Part shown: positions 36,103 to 44,144 of the stretch, piece after piece
How positions within the stretch are numbered: position 1 is the first letter of the stretch
How the letters are laid out: every line of letters begins with the position of its first letter
Assembly (NCBI RefSeq): GCF_002803085.1
Contig: NZ_NNBJ01000012.1
Span: 1-64,000 of the forward strand
DNA length: 64,000 bases
Direction: 5' to 3'
Source of the DNA: Streptomyces sp. CB01201
GTDB lineage: Bacteria; Actinomycetota; Actinomycetes; Streptomycetales; Streptomycetaceae
The notes under the pieces: model-generated
Told to the model about the DNA's origin: nothing
What the model saw: the letters and a program-made list of their open reading frames with translations, nothing else
The model's database searches: none
Translations under genes and position numbers: made by a program

Positions 36103-36864
36103 TTACGCTCCGGCCGTCCGGAAGACGCGTGTGCCCACCGTCACGGCCAGCGCGGCGAAACCGGCCGCCACCAGGCCCCCGTACAGCATGGTCGTGGTCG
36201 CGTACGAGCCCAGGTAGGCGGAGCGCACCGCGTCCACCAGATAGCGGAACGGCATGAAGTGCGACAGCACGTTCAGCCAGCCCGGTGCGAGCGACATGGG
36301 CAGCATGAGCCCGGAGAGCAGCATCGACGGCATCGCGATGGCGTTGATCGCCGGGCCGAACCCCTGCGGGGTGCGCACCTTCATGGCGAGCGCGTACGAC
36401 AGGGAGGCCAGGGACAGGGTCAGGAGCGCCACGAAGGCGAAGCCGATGAGGATGCCCGCGAGAGGGGCGCGCAGGCCCATCACCAGGGCGGCGAGCACCA
36501 GCAGCACCGCCTGGAAGACGAAGAGCGCGGAGTCCCGCAGCACCCGGCCGAGCAGCAGGGCGAACCGCGAGACCGGCGTGACGCGCATCCGCTCCACGAC
36601 GCCCCAGCTGCTCTCGATGATGACCGCGAAACCGGCGAACGAGGCTCCGAACAGGGCGAGTTGGAGGAGCAGGCCGGGGACCAGGACCTGCCAGGAGCTG
36701 CCGCTTGAGCCCAGCGGCATCCGGGTCAGGAGGGGGCCGAAGAAGAGGAGGTAGAGCAGCGGCATCAGCACGCCGAAGAGGATCTGGAACTTGGAGCGCA
36801 GGGTCTGGCGGGCGTATCTGCCGAAGATCAGCGCGGTGTCGGAGAGCAGCGGGGCGAGGTTCAT
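36103..36864 (-). CDS. ABC-2 type exporter permease (DrrB-like)
   Basis: 253 aa with six helices and the ABC-2 signature region FGPAINAIAMPSMLLSGLMLPM. ATG 36864 gives MNLAPLLSDTALIFGRYARQTLR; the open frame further upstream lies within the ATPase gene and is rejected. It lies eight bases after the ATPase, forming a two-gene exporter, likely for a drug or lipid. Confidence 0.9.
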   Translation of the reverse strand: MNLAPLLSDTALIFGRYARQTLRSKFQILFGVLMPLLYLLFFGPLLTRMPLGSSGSSWQVLVPGLLLQLALFGASFAGFAVIIESSWGVVERMRVTPVSRFALLLGRVLRDSALFVFQAVLLVLAALVMGLRAPLAGILIGFAFVALLTLSLASLSYALAMKVRTPQGFGPAINAIAMPSMLLSGLMLPMSLAPGWLNVLSHFMPFRYLVDAVRSAYLGSYATTTMLYGGLVAAGFAALAVTVGTRVFRTAGA

Positions 36865-36872
36865 GGGGAGTC

Positions 36873-37655
36873 CTAGACGGCTACGGGGGCGGAGTCCTGC
36901 GGTGCGGCCGTGCGCCCGGTGATGGCGAGGAAGGCGTCCTGGAGGGAGGCGTCCGGGCCGCCCGCGTAACGGGACTTGAGGCCGGCCGGGGTGCCGTCGG
37001 CCACGATCACGCCCCTGTCGACGATCACCAGGCGGTCGGCGAGCGCGTCGGCCTCGTCCAGGTAGTGGGTGGTGAGGAACACGGTGGTGCCGTGGTCCGC
37101 GCGGATCCGGCGGACCAGGTCCCACAGGTCGGCGCGGCTGCCCGGGTCGAGCCCGGTGGTCGGCTCGTCGAGGAAGAGCACTTCGGGCCGGTGCATCAGG
37201 CCCATCGCGATGTCGAGGCGGCGGCGCTGGCCGCCGGAGAGCGTTGACGTCTTGCGCTCCAGCAGCCCGTCGAGGCCGAGGTCGGCTGTCAACTCCCGTG
37301 CGCGCAGGGCGGCTTGGGGCTTGGTGAGCCGGTAGAGGCGGCCCTGGGTGACCAGCTCCTCGCGTACCGAGATGTTCGGGTCGACGCCCCCGGACTGGGC
37401 CACGTAACCGCAGGCCCGGCGCACCCCGGCCGCATCGCGCAGCAGGTCGTGTCCTGCCACGGTCGCGGCGCCCCCGGTCGGCGGGAGCAGCGTGGTGAGC
37501 ATGCGCAGGGTGGTCGTCTTGCCCGCGCCGTTGGGGCCGAGGAAGCCGAGGATCTCGCCGGCCCGGACCGTCAGGTCGATCCCGCGCACCGCCTCGACCG
37601 GGCCGGCCTTGCTCCGGAACGTCCGGGCGAGCCCGGCCGTGCTGATGATTGCCAT
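36873..37655 (-). CDS. ABC exporter ATPase (DrrA-like)
   Basis: 260 aa. Walker A GPNGAGKTT, Q-loop YVAQSGGVD, signature LSGGQRRRLD, Walker B VLFLDEPTTGLD and switch His in FLTTHYLDEAD. The C-terminal DGTPAGLKSRY is typical of daunorubicin-resistance-type ATPases. ATG 37655 chosen, since homology starts at about residue 5. Divergent from the TetR gene across 82 bases holding an AT-rich dyad, so that regulator probably controls it. Confidence 0.92.
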   Translation of the reverse strand: MAIISTAGLARTFRSKAGPVEAVRGIDLTVRAGEILGFLGPNGAGKTTTLRMLTTLLPPTGGAATVAGHDLLRDAAGVRRACGYVAQSGGVDPNISVREELVTQGRLYRLTKPQAALRARELTADLGLDGLLERKTSTLSGGQRRRLDIAMGLMHRPEVLFLDEPTTGLDPGSRADLWDLVRRIRADHGTTVFLTTHYLDEADALADRLVIVDRGVIVADGTPAGLKSRYAGGPDASLQDAFLAITGRTAAPQDSAPVAV

Positions 37656-37676
37656 GAGGACAGAAAAACAGAGTCG

Positions 37677-37707
37677 CTTAAAATTTGCAATGACTCCAAA
37701 ATTTAAG
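37677..37707. promoter_or_regulatory. AT-rich operator between the exporter and tetR
   Basis: CTTAAAATTT (37677-37686) and AAAATTTAAG (37698-37707) form a near-perfect inverted repeat around 11 bases, in an AT-rich island unusual for this genome. It sits midway between divergent starts, as expected for a TetR-family operator. Confidence 0.7.
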
Positions 37708-37737
37708 AAGGTGCAGAACATCGCCTACGCTGGGGCC

Positions 37738-38379
37738 ATGGCAGAAGGGCTCAGGGAGCGGAAGAAGCGCGAGACCAGGCAGCGGATCTCGGACCTGGCC
37801 ACCGGGCTCTTCCTGGAGCGCGGCTTCGACGCGGTCACCATCGCGGAGATCGCCGAGGTGGCCGACGTCTCGGTGAACACCGTCTACAACTACTTCCCCG
37901 CCAAGGAGGACCTGTTCCTCGACCGCAGCCGGGGCATCGTCGACCGGCTCTCGCGCTGGGTGCGCGGCCGTGACGACGGGGAGTCGGCCGCCGAGGCCGT
38001 CCTTCGCGAGCTGCGCGCCGAGGTCGAGTCCGTCTCGCCGAGGGTCGGCCTGATGGAGGGCTACAGCCGGTTCATGGCCGTCATCGACGGCTCGCCCGCG
38101 CTCAAGGCCCGGCTGTGGGCGGTCGGCCAGGACGTGCTCGCGAACCTGGAGGCGACCCTGCGCGAGGAGGTCGGCGCGGGGCCGGGCGAGCCGCTGCCCG
38201 CCCTGATCGCGGGTCAGATCAACTGGGTCCACCAGACGGTCATGTCCGCCATCGGCCGCGAGATGATGGCCGGCCGCGACCCCCGGGCGGTCTCCCGCGA
38301 GGTGCTCGTCCTGATCGACGAGATGGAGGGGCTCCTGGGGGACAAGGTGCTCAACTACGCCGTACGGGGCGCCCGCTGA
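37738..38379 (+). CDS. TetR-family regulator
   Basis: 213 aa. N-terminal helix-turn-helix (RQRISDLATGLFLERGFDAVTIAEIAEVADVSVNTVYNYFPAKEDLF, residues about 15-60); the rest is an all-helical ligand domain. TACGCT lies six bases upstream of ATG 37738, so the mRNA is probably leaderless. Divergent from the ABC exporter, whose expression it likely represses until a substrate drug binds. Confidence 0.92.
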   Translation: MAEGLRERKKRETRQRISDLATGLFLERGFDAVTIAEIAEVADVSVNTVYNYFPAKEDLFLDRSRGIVDRLSRWVRGRDDGESAAEAVLRELRAEVESVSPRVGLMEGYSRFMAVIDGSPALKARLWAVGQDVLANLEATLREEVGAGPGEPLPALIAGQINWVHQTVMSAIGREMMAGRDPRAVSREVLVLIDEMEGLLGDKVLNYAVRGAR

Positions 38380-38524
38380 GACCCACCTCACGCCGCCCGG
38401 TGTGATGTCCGTCATCTGAGACGTGACGCGCATCTCTAAGCACTCCCAGAAGCCCGCCCGGCCGATAGCCTCCGCCAGGAAGGCTCAAGAAGGCTTGGTT
38501 GGAAACCTGTTGGAGGGAAGCGTC

Positions 38525-39373
38525 GTGGCCAGGAAGCTCGCCGTCATCGGAGCCGGACTCATGGGGTCCGGTATCGCGCAGGTCTCGGCCCAGGCGGGCT
38601 GGGACGTCGTCCTGCGCGACGTCACCGACGAGGCCCTCGCCCGGGGCACCGACGGCATCAAGGCCTCGTACGACAGGTTCGTGAGCAAGGGCAGGCTGGC
38701 CGCCGAGGACGCCGAGGCGGCGCTCGCCCGCATCACCACGACCACCGATCTGGACGCGGCCGCCGACGCCGACATCGTCGTCGAGGCCGTCTTCGAGAAG
38801 CTGGAGGTCAAGCACGAGATCTTCCGCACGCTCGACAAGATCGTGCGCCCGGAGACCGTGCTCGCCTCCAACACCTCCGCCATCCCGATCACCAAGATCG
38901 CGGCGGCCACCGAGCACCCCGAGCGGGTCGTCGGCGTCCACTTCTTCTCGCCGGTCCCGATGATGCAGCTGTGCGAGCTGGTGCGCGGCTACAAGACCAG
39001 CGACGAAACCCTCGCCGCGGCACGGGAGTTCGCCGAGTCGGTCGGCAAGACCTGCATCGTGGTCAACCGCGACGTGGCCGGCTTCGTCACCACCCGGCTC
39101 ATCTCGGCGCTCGTCGTCGAGGCGGCCAAGCTGTACGAGTCGGGCGTGGCCAGCGCCGAGGACATCGACCTCGCCTGCAAGCTGGGCTTCGGCCACGCGA
39201 TGGGCCCGCTCGCCACCGCCGACCTCACCGGCGTGGACATCCTGCTGCACGCCACCAGCAACATCTACACCGAGTCCCAGGACGAGAAGTTCGCCCCGCC
39301 GGAGCTGATGCGCCGGATGGTGGACGCGGGTGACATCGGTCGCAAGAGCGGGCAGGGCTTCTACAAGCACTGA
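38525..39373 (+). CDS. 3-hydroxybutyryl-CoA dehydrogenase
   Basis: 282 aa NAD(P)-dependent 3-hydroxyacyl-CoA dehydrogenase. Rossmann loop VIGAGLMGSGIAQ, catalytic His in VVGVHFFSPVPMM with its Glu partner, and C-terminal GRKSGQGFYKH. Single-function and short, so it matches the Hbd/FadB2 class acting in butyryl-CoA formation or beta-oxidation. GTG 38525 follows GGAGGG. It stands alone between tetR and a STAS gene. Confidence 0.93.
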   Translation: MARKLAVIGAGLMGSGIAQVSAQAGWDVVLRDVTDEALARGTDGIKASYDRFVSKGRLAAEDAEAALARITTTTDLDAAADADIVVEAVFEKLEVKHEIFRTLDKIVRPETVLASNTSAIPITKIAAATEHPERVVGVHFFSPVPMMQLCELVRGYKTSDETLAAAREFAESVGKTCIVVNRDVAGFVTTRLISALVVEAAKLYESGVASAEDIDLACKLGFGHAMGPLATADLTGVDILLHATSNIYTESQDEKFAPPELMRRMVDAGDIGRKSGQGFYKH

Positions 39374-39509
39374 ACCGCCGACCGCCCCCGGACCTCACTC
39401 CCTGGGGTGAATTAGGTATCGGTTCGCTCACGGGCGGCAACTTCTGTGGCCGTGGGGCAGTCAGTTGTTGAGTCGGTTGTCGAAAAGCCAAGCACTCTCG
39501 GGAGCGCAT

Positions 39510-39833
39510 ATGCACATCAGGGGCGACCACGTCGAGCTGGTCGTCGGGGGCCGCCTCGACGTCCGCAGCGCGGCGGACGCCCGTACGGCCCTGCACTCGG
39601 CGGTCGACGACGGGGCCGGTGACCTCGTGCTCGACCTCACCGAACTGGACTCGTGGGACGCCACCGGACTCGGCGTGATCATGGGAGCCCACCGCCGGGC
39701 CGGGCGGTGCGGCAGGCGCCTCGTGCTGCGGGGCGTGCCGCCCCAGATGCAGCGCCTCCTGGTCGCCACCCGGCTGCACCGCATCCTCGCGATCGAGGGC
39801 GGCATCGTCGCCGAGGCGCTGCCCCGCGTCTAG
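39510..39833 (+). CDS. STAS-domain anti-sigma antagonist-like, phospho-site lost
   Basis: 107 aa, one STAS domain (LVVGGRLDVRSAADAR, LVLDLTELDSWDATGLGVIMG). SpoIIAA-type antagonists carry a phosphorylatable serine in D-S-x-G; here the position is A51 (WDATGLG), so a partner kinase cannot switch it by that route. It may be constitutively active or bind a different partner. ATG 39510 follows CGGGAG. It precedes a large NTPase gene on the same strand by 280 bases, but no RsbW-like kinase is adjacent. Confidence 0.85.
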   Translation: MHIRGDHVELVVGGRLDVRSAADARTALHSAVDDGAGDLVLDLTELDSWDATGLGVIMGAHRRAGRCGRRLVLRGVPPQMQRLLVATRLHRILAIEGGIVAEALPRV

Positions 39834-39939
39834 AGCCTGTCCGGTGGACGTCCGCCGGGCGGGAGGTGCCGGGACCGGAGCGGGACAGGAGTGCGGGAAA
39901 CGGACTCCGCGCGCAATCCTCACGAGACTGTGACGTCTT

Positions 39940-39960
39940 GGGCGGGGCGGCACCCCGCCC
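39940..39960 (+). terminator. Hairpin after the STAS gene
   Basis: GGGCGGGG-CGGCA-CCCCGCCC stem-loop in the 280-base gap before the NTPase. Rich in G and C without a U-run; it may be a terminator. No gene is seen in the gap. Confidence 0.45.
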
Positions 39961-40113
39961 GTTCGTAGATACTGTGCGGAGTCTAGGGTTCGGCTTCCCG
40001 CCGATCGACGAACCCACACGGCGGGCACCGGACCAGAAGCGACAGCGAAGAGCGAAGTGTGCAAGGGCCGGGAGGGGCAATCCTTACGCACCACGCATCT
40101 GGGGGCTTTCACC

Positions 40114-42651
40114 ATGGACCCGATGAACCGGGGACCGGAAGAGTTCAGCCATGCCGACGACACGGTCGGCGTTGCGGGCGCACACGCTGAACCCGGCGCC
40201 GGACCGCAGCACTCCGCACGCGACAGGGAGCCCGTCACACCCGACTTCGGACAGCGCGCGGCCGGACTCGCGCGCACGGTCCAGCTCGTCGCAGGCGACT
40301 TCCTCCTGACGGTCAATCCGATCGACGGCAGCGAGATCGAGAACTGCCCGCCGGGTGAGATACCCGGAGCCCCCGTGCGGCGCAGCGCCGCCGAGCGGGC
40401 CGAGGGCGAACGGGCCGCCCGGCCGCCCCTGCCGCCCGGCCTGATGGCCCCCACCCCCGCCCTGCTCGAACGCGAGGAGCAACGCGCCCGGCTCGTGCGC
40501 CTGCTCGGCCGCGGCCGTTCCGTGCGGCTCACCGGGCCGGCGGGCTCCGGGCGCAGCGCCCTGCTGGACGCGGTCGCCGGCGACTGCGCCGACCTCGCAC
40601 CCGACGGCGTCGTACGCCTCTCGGGCCACCGCCGCACCTCCACCGAGCTGCTCCACGAGCTGTACGCAACGGTGTTCCACACCTCGCTGCACCGGCCGGA
40701 CCGGGCCACGCTGCTCGGCCGCGTCCACGACATCGGTGCCGTCGTGGTCCTCGACGACCTCGAATTCGGCGGGGCCCCCCTCGAAGAACTCCTGCTGGCC
40801 ACGCCCGAGTGCGCCTATGTGCTCGCCGCGACCCCCGAAGTACCCGCCCCGCACCCCGACTCGGGCATCGAGGAGGTCTTCCTCGGCGGCCTCGGCCGCA
40901 GCGCCTCGCTCGAACTCCTGGAGCAGGCCGTCGACCGGGCGCTGACCGACGAGGAGGCCAACTGGGCGGGCGACCTCTGGTTCGAGTCCGAGGGCCTGCC
41001 CCTGCGCTTCGTCCAGGCCGGCGCCCTGCTGAGCCAGCGCGACCAGCTGCGCGGTGATCCCAACTCCCGTGACGCGTACGGCTTTCCGCTGGACGAGTCG
41101 GCCGATGCGTCGGTGTTCTCGGGCGAGGGCCGCGAGATCCCGCTGCCCACGCTCGGCGAGGGCGCGGCCCCCGCGGCCCTGCTCGCCTCCCGGCTGAGCG
41201 AGGCCGCCCGGGACACCCTGCGCTTCGCGGTCGCACTCGGCGGCGAGGTGCCGCACCAGGCCCATCTGCCCGCGCTCATCGGCGACACCCACGCGGACGC
41301 CGCCCTCGGCGAACTCCTCGGCAGCGGACTCCTGTCCCCGGTCGGCTCCCGCTACCGCCTCGCCGCCGGAGTCCTCACCCAGCTGGAGAGCAACGGCTAC
41401 GACACCGGCGCGGGGGAGCGCGCCCACGCCGCCGCCCAGCACTACACCTGGTGGACCGGGCACCCCTCCGTCACCCCCGAGCGGGCCGCCGGTGAGGCGG
41501 ACGCGGTGCTCGCCGCCCTGAGCGCGCTCGTACCCGGCGACCAGGACGACCACCCCGCCACCGCCGTCAAGCTGGCCCGCACCGCGGCCCCCGTGCTCGC
41601 CGCGGGACTGCACTGGAGTGCCTGGGAGCGCAGCCTGCGGGCCGGCTCCGAGGCGGCCCGGCTCACCGGCGAGGTGGGCGAAGAGGCGTACTTCCATCAT
41701 GAGTTGGGCGTCCTCGCGCTCTGCAACGGTGGCCTGGACCGGGCCCGCGCCGAGCTGGAGGCCTCCATCGCGCTGCGCGGAGCACTCTCCGACAAGCGCG
41801 GCACCGTCGCCGGGCGCCGTGCGCTCGCCCTCGTCGAGGACCGCTCGGGGGGCCTGCCCGTGCTCTCCCGTACGCCCGGCGGGGAAGAGGTGCCCGCGGC
41901 CCGGTACGAGGAGTCCAAGGCGCCGCCCGGAGGCGTGCCCTCGGCCATGGTGACGGCCCAACTCCCGCGTCCCGATGCCACGTTGGTGACCCGCCGGGCC
42001 GCCCCGGTCGGCGGCGCGATGCCCGAGGCGCGGCGCCGGGCGCTGTTCGGGGGAGCCCGGCGCAACCTCGTAGCGGCCGGCGCCGGCGCGCTGCTGGCCG
42101 CCGTGCTCGGCACCGTGGTCACGCTCGGCGCGACCTCCAACGACAAGGGGGGCGGCCAGGGCGGCGACGTGACGCAACAGCAGTCCGCCAACGAGGACGG
42201 CTCGACCGGCGGTCTGGACGCCGACCCCAACAACCCCAGCGGCGGCGCCAAGCCGGGCGACAACAAGGGGGGCGGCCCGGTGAGCCCGAGCAGGCCCGGC
42301 ACCACCCCCACGCCCGGCACCTCGGGCCACCCGGTCCCCGGCACCAGCGGCAGCCCGAGCTCCTCGGGCCGCCCCTCCTCCGGTCCGTCGGGCCCGGGCA
42401 CCACCAAGCCGTTCCCCTCGGGCAAGCCGTCGTCGCCCTCGGGTCAGCCGTCGCACTCGTCGAAGCCGCCCTCGGGTTCGCCGAGCGGCTCCTCCTCGCC
42501 CACGGGTACGACCGCGCCCACCCCGTCGAACAGCGGGGGCAGCAGCCCGCCGGCCTCCACCAAACCGCCGCCGCCTTCGAGCGAGGCCTCCCACTCCCCG
42601 ACGCCCGGCCCGGCCGGCTCCAAGCCTCCGACGGCGTCGACCACCCCGTAG
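40114..42651 (+). CDS. STAND-like NTPase with a transmembrane helix and Ser/Pro external tail
   Basis: 845 aa. Residues about 110-360 form a P-loop NTPase: Walker A LTGPAGSGRSALLDA, Walker B AVVVLDDLEF, and later helices resembling NB-ARC or AAA sensors. A helical region follows to about 630 (AARTAAPVLAAGLHWSAWERSL, AYFHHELGVLALCNGGLDRA, which resembles TPRs). One helix near 655-675 (AAGAGALLAAVLGTVVTLGA) precedes about 165 residues of Ser, Pro, Gly and Thr (PSRPGTTPTPGTSGHPV). So a cytosolic switch would be tethered to an exposed mucin-like tail. ATG 40114 has no clear ribosome site. No exact function known to me. Confidence 0.8.
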   Translation: MDPMNRGPEEFSHADDTVGVAGAHAEPGAGPQHSARDREPVTPDFGQRAAGLARTVQLVAGDFLLTVNPIDGSEIENCPPGEIPGAPVRRSAAERAEGERAARPPLPPGLMAPTPALLEREEQRARLVRLLGRGRSVRLTGPAGSGRSALLDAVAGDCADLAPDGVVRLSGHRRTSTELLHELYATVFHTSLHRPDRATLLGRVHDIGAVVVLDDLEFGGAPLEELLLATPECAYVLAATPEVPAPHPDSGIEEVFLGGLGRSASLELLEQAVDRALTDEEANWAGDLWFESEGLPLRFVQAGALLSQRDQLRGDPNSRDAYGFPLDESADASVFSGEGREIPLPTLGEGAAPAALLASRLSEAARDTLRFAVALGGEVPHQAHLPALIGDTHADAALGELLGSGLLSPVGSRYRLAAGVLTQLESNGYDTGAGERAHAAAQHYTWWTGHPSVTPERAAGEADAVLAALSALVPGDQDDHPATAVKLARTAAPVLAAGLHWSAWERSLRAGSEAARLTGEVGEEAYFHHELGVLALCNGGLDRARAELEASIALRGALSDKRGTVAGRRALALVEDRSGGLPVLSRTPGGEEVPAARYEESKAPPGGVPSAMVTAQLPRPDATLVTRRAAPVGGAMPEARRRALFGGARRNLVAAGAGALLAAVLGTVVTLGATSNDKGGGQGGDVTQQQSANEDGSTGGLDADPNNPSGGAKPGDNKGGGPVSPSRPGTTPTPGTSGHPVPGTSGSPSSSGRPSSGPSGPGTTKPFPSGKPSSPSGQPSHSSKPPSGSPSGSSSPTGTTAPTPSNSGGSSPPASTKPPPPSSEASHSPTPGPAGSKPPTASTTP

Positions 42652-42690
42652 GACCACCCCGTAGGACCACCGCGCGGATCGGACAGCGCA

Positions 42691-42731
42691 TACGCGAAGG
42701 GGCCCGCAGCACTCTGCGGGCCCCTTCGCGT
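42691..42731. terminator. Bidirectional terminator between NTPase and nucS
   Basis: A perfect 18-19 bp stem with arm TACGCGAAGGGGCCCGCAG and a four-base CACT loop. Symmetric, it lies between convergent genes and should stop transcription from both sides. Confidence 0.9.
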
Positions 42732-42756
42732 ACGTACCGCTTCCGCGGTCACCTGG

Positions 42757-43428
42757 TCAGAACAGGCGGAGCTTGTCGTCCTCGATGCCGCGCAGGGCGT
42801 TGTAGTCGAGGACCACGCAGCCGATGCCGCGGTCGGTGGCGAGCACCCGGGCCTGGGGCTTGATCTCCTGGGCCGCGAAGACGCCCTGGACCGGGGCGAG
42901 GTGCGGGTCGCGGTTGAGCAGCTCCAGATAGCGGGTCAGCTGCTCGACGCCGTCGATCTCGCCGCGGCGCTTGATCTCGATCGCCACCGTCTTGCCGTCA
43001 CCGTCACGACACAGGATGTCCACCGGGCCGATGGCGGTGGGGTATTCGCGGCGGATCAGGGTGTAGCCCTCGCCGAGGGTGTCGATCCGATCGGCGAGCA
43101 GCTCCTGGAGGTGTGCTTCCACGCCGTCCTTGATCAGGCCGGGGTCTACGCCGAGTTCGTGCGAGGAGTCGTGCAGGACCTCCTCCATCGTGATGATGAG
43201 CTTCTCGCCCGCTTTGTTGATGACGGTCCAGACGCCCTCGTCGTCCCCCGACCCCACTTTCAGGGTGCACGGCGGAGACATCCAGTTGAGGGGCTTGTAG
43301 GCCCGGTCGTCAGCGTGGATGGAGACGCTGCCGTCCGCCTTCACCAGGATGAGGCGGGGGGCGGACGGAAGATGGGCGGTGAGGCGGCCCGCGTAGTCGA
43401 CGGAGCAGCGGGCGATGACGAGACGCAT
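42757..43428 (-). CDS. nucS: Mismatch-specific endonuclease NucS/EndoMS
   Basis: 223 aa. The actinobacterial substitute for MutS/MutL mismatch repair, cutting both strands at G-T, G-G and T-T mismatches. N-terminal dimerisation domain (MRLVIARCSVDYAG), C-terminal RecB-like nuclease with GPVDILCRD and VAIEIKRRG as the acidic and lysine catalytic residues. The C-terminus KLRLF is the beta-clamp-binding peptide. ATG 43428 is chosen; the TTG 43437 adds three residues with no support. Confidence 0.93.
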   Translation of the reverse strand: MRLVIARCSVDYAGRLTAHLPSAPRLILVKADGSVSIHADDRAYKPLNWMSPPCTLKVGSGDDEGVWTVINKAGEKLIITMEEVLHDSSHELGVDPGLIKDGVEAHLQELLADRIDTLGEGYTLIRREYPTAIGPVDILCRDGDGKTVAIEIKRRGEIDGVEQLTRYLELLNRDPHLAPVQGVFAAQEIKPQARVLATDRGIGCVVLDYNALRGIEDDKLRLF

Positions 43429-43656
43429 GGTGGGCAACGCTACTCGACTCTCCCCGCGGAACGCGATTCGCCCTGGAGTGCACTGTTCGTTATTGGCCGG
43501 TTATGTGCCAAGTACCTGCCACGGGCCCGACATCGCGCCTACCGTGGAAGCGGGAGGTTGTCGGCCGCGCACGCTGCGTTGTCGGGAGATACGGCCGTCA
43601 TGCTCCCTTTCCCTGCCCGTAAGGCCCCGCTTTCCGGGGTCGCGAGAGGAGAAACC

Positions 43657-44049
43657 ATGTCGCTCGACGTCTCACCGGCCCTACTCGAACAGGCCGAGCG
43701 AGGCGAGGTCGACGAAGCCGCCTTCGTCGACTGCGTCCGGACCTCCCTGCCCTACGCGTGGGAGATGATCAGCTCTCTGGTGGCCCAGCTGAAGGTCGAC
43801 GGCGGAGCGTTCGCCGACAACCAGACGCCCCCGCCGGACGAGCAGGCGCGCGGCCAGTTGCTGCGTGCCCTGGCGAGTGACGCCATTCGCGGTGCGCTCC
43901 AGCGGCACTTCGGTGTCCGTCTGGCGTTCCAGAACTGCCACCGTGTCGCGGTGTTCCCTCTGGACCCCTCGTCCGATGAGCGGCTCGCCCGCTTCACCTC
44001 GATCAGGGGTCAGCTGCTCAACCAGTCGCCGGAGCTCCGGGACTGCTGA
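43657..44049 (+). CDS. Conserved small protein, unknown function
   Basis: 130 aa, mainly helical, starting MSLDVSPALLEQAERGEVDE and ending LLNQSPELRDC. Three cysteines (about 29, 95 and 130) and no membrane segment or signal. I recall very similar proteins across Streptomyces but no assigned role. GAGAGGAGA precedes ATG 43657. The 228-base upstream gap separates it from divergent nucS, and a terminator follows. Not a fragment, to judge by its intact ends. Confidence 0.8.
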   Translation: MSLDVSPALLEQAERGEVDEAAFVDCVRTSLPYAWEMISSLVAQLKVDGGAFADNQTPPPDEQARGQLLRALASDAIRGALQRHFGVRLAFQNCHRVAVFPLDPSSDERLARFTSIRGQLLNQSPELRDC

Positions 44050-44061
44050 AGTCTTCGCTGT

Positions 44062-44098
44062 CGCTCCGCGTCGCGGGAGGTGCAACTGACGCGGAGCG
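44062..44098. terminator. Terminator between convergent genes
   Basis: CGCTCCGCGTC (44062-44072) and GACGCGGAGCG (44088-44098) pair perfectly over 11 bases around a 15-base loop, between the small conserved protein and the leftward flavoprotein gene. Confidence 0.65.
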
Positions 44099-44144
44099 GC
44101 GGCCACTTGGGCGGCCTCCGGTATCGGCGCCCCGTCCGCCCGGG

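Noticed and set aside
42901..43656. Extension of the conserved small protein back across nucS
   Set aside because: The frame is open by chance antisense to nucS; the ribosome site before ATG 43657 and the homologous start settle it.
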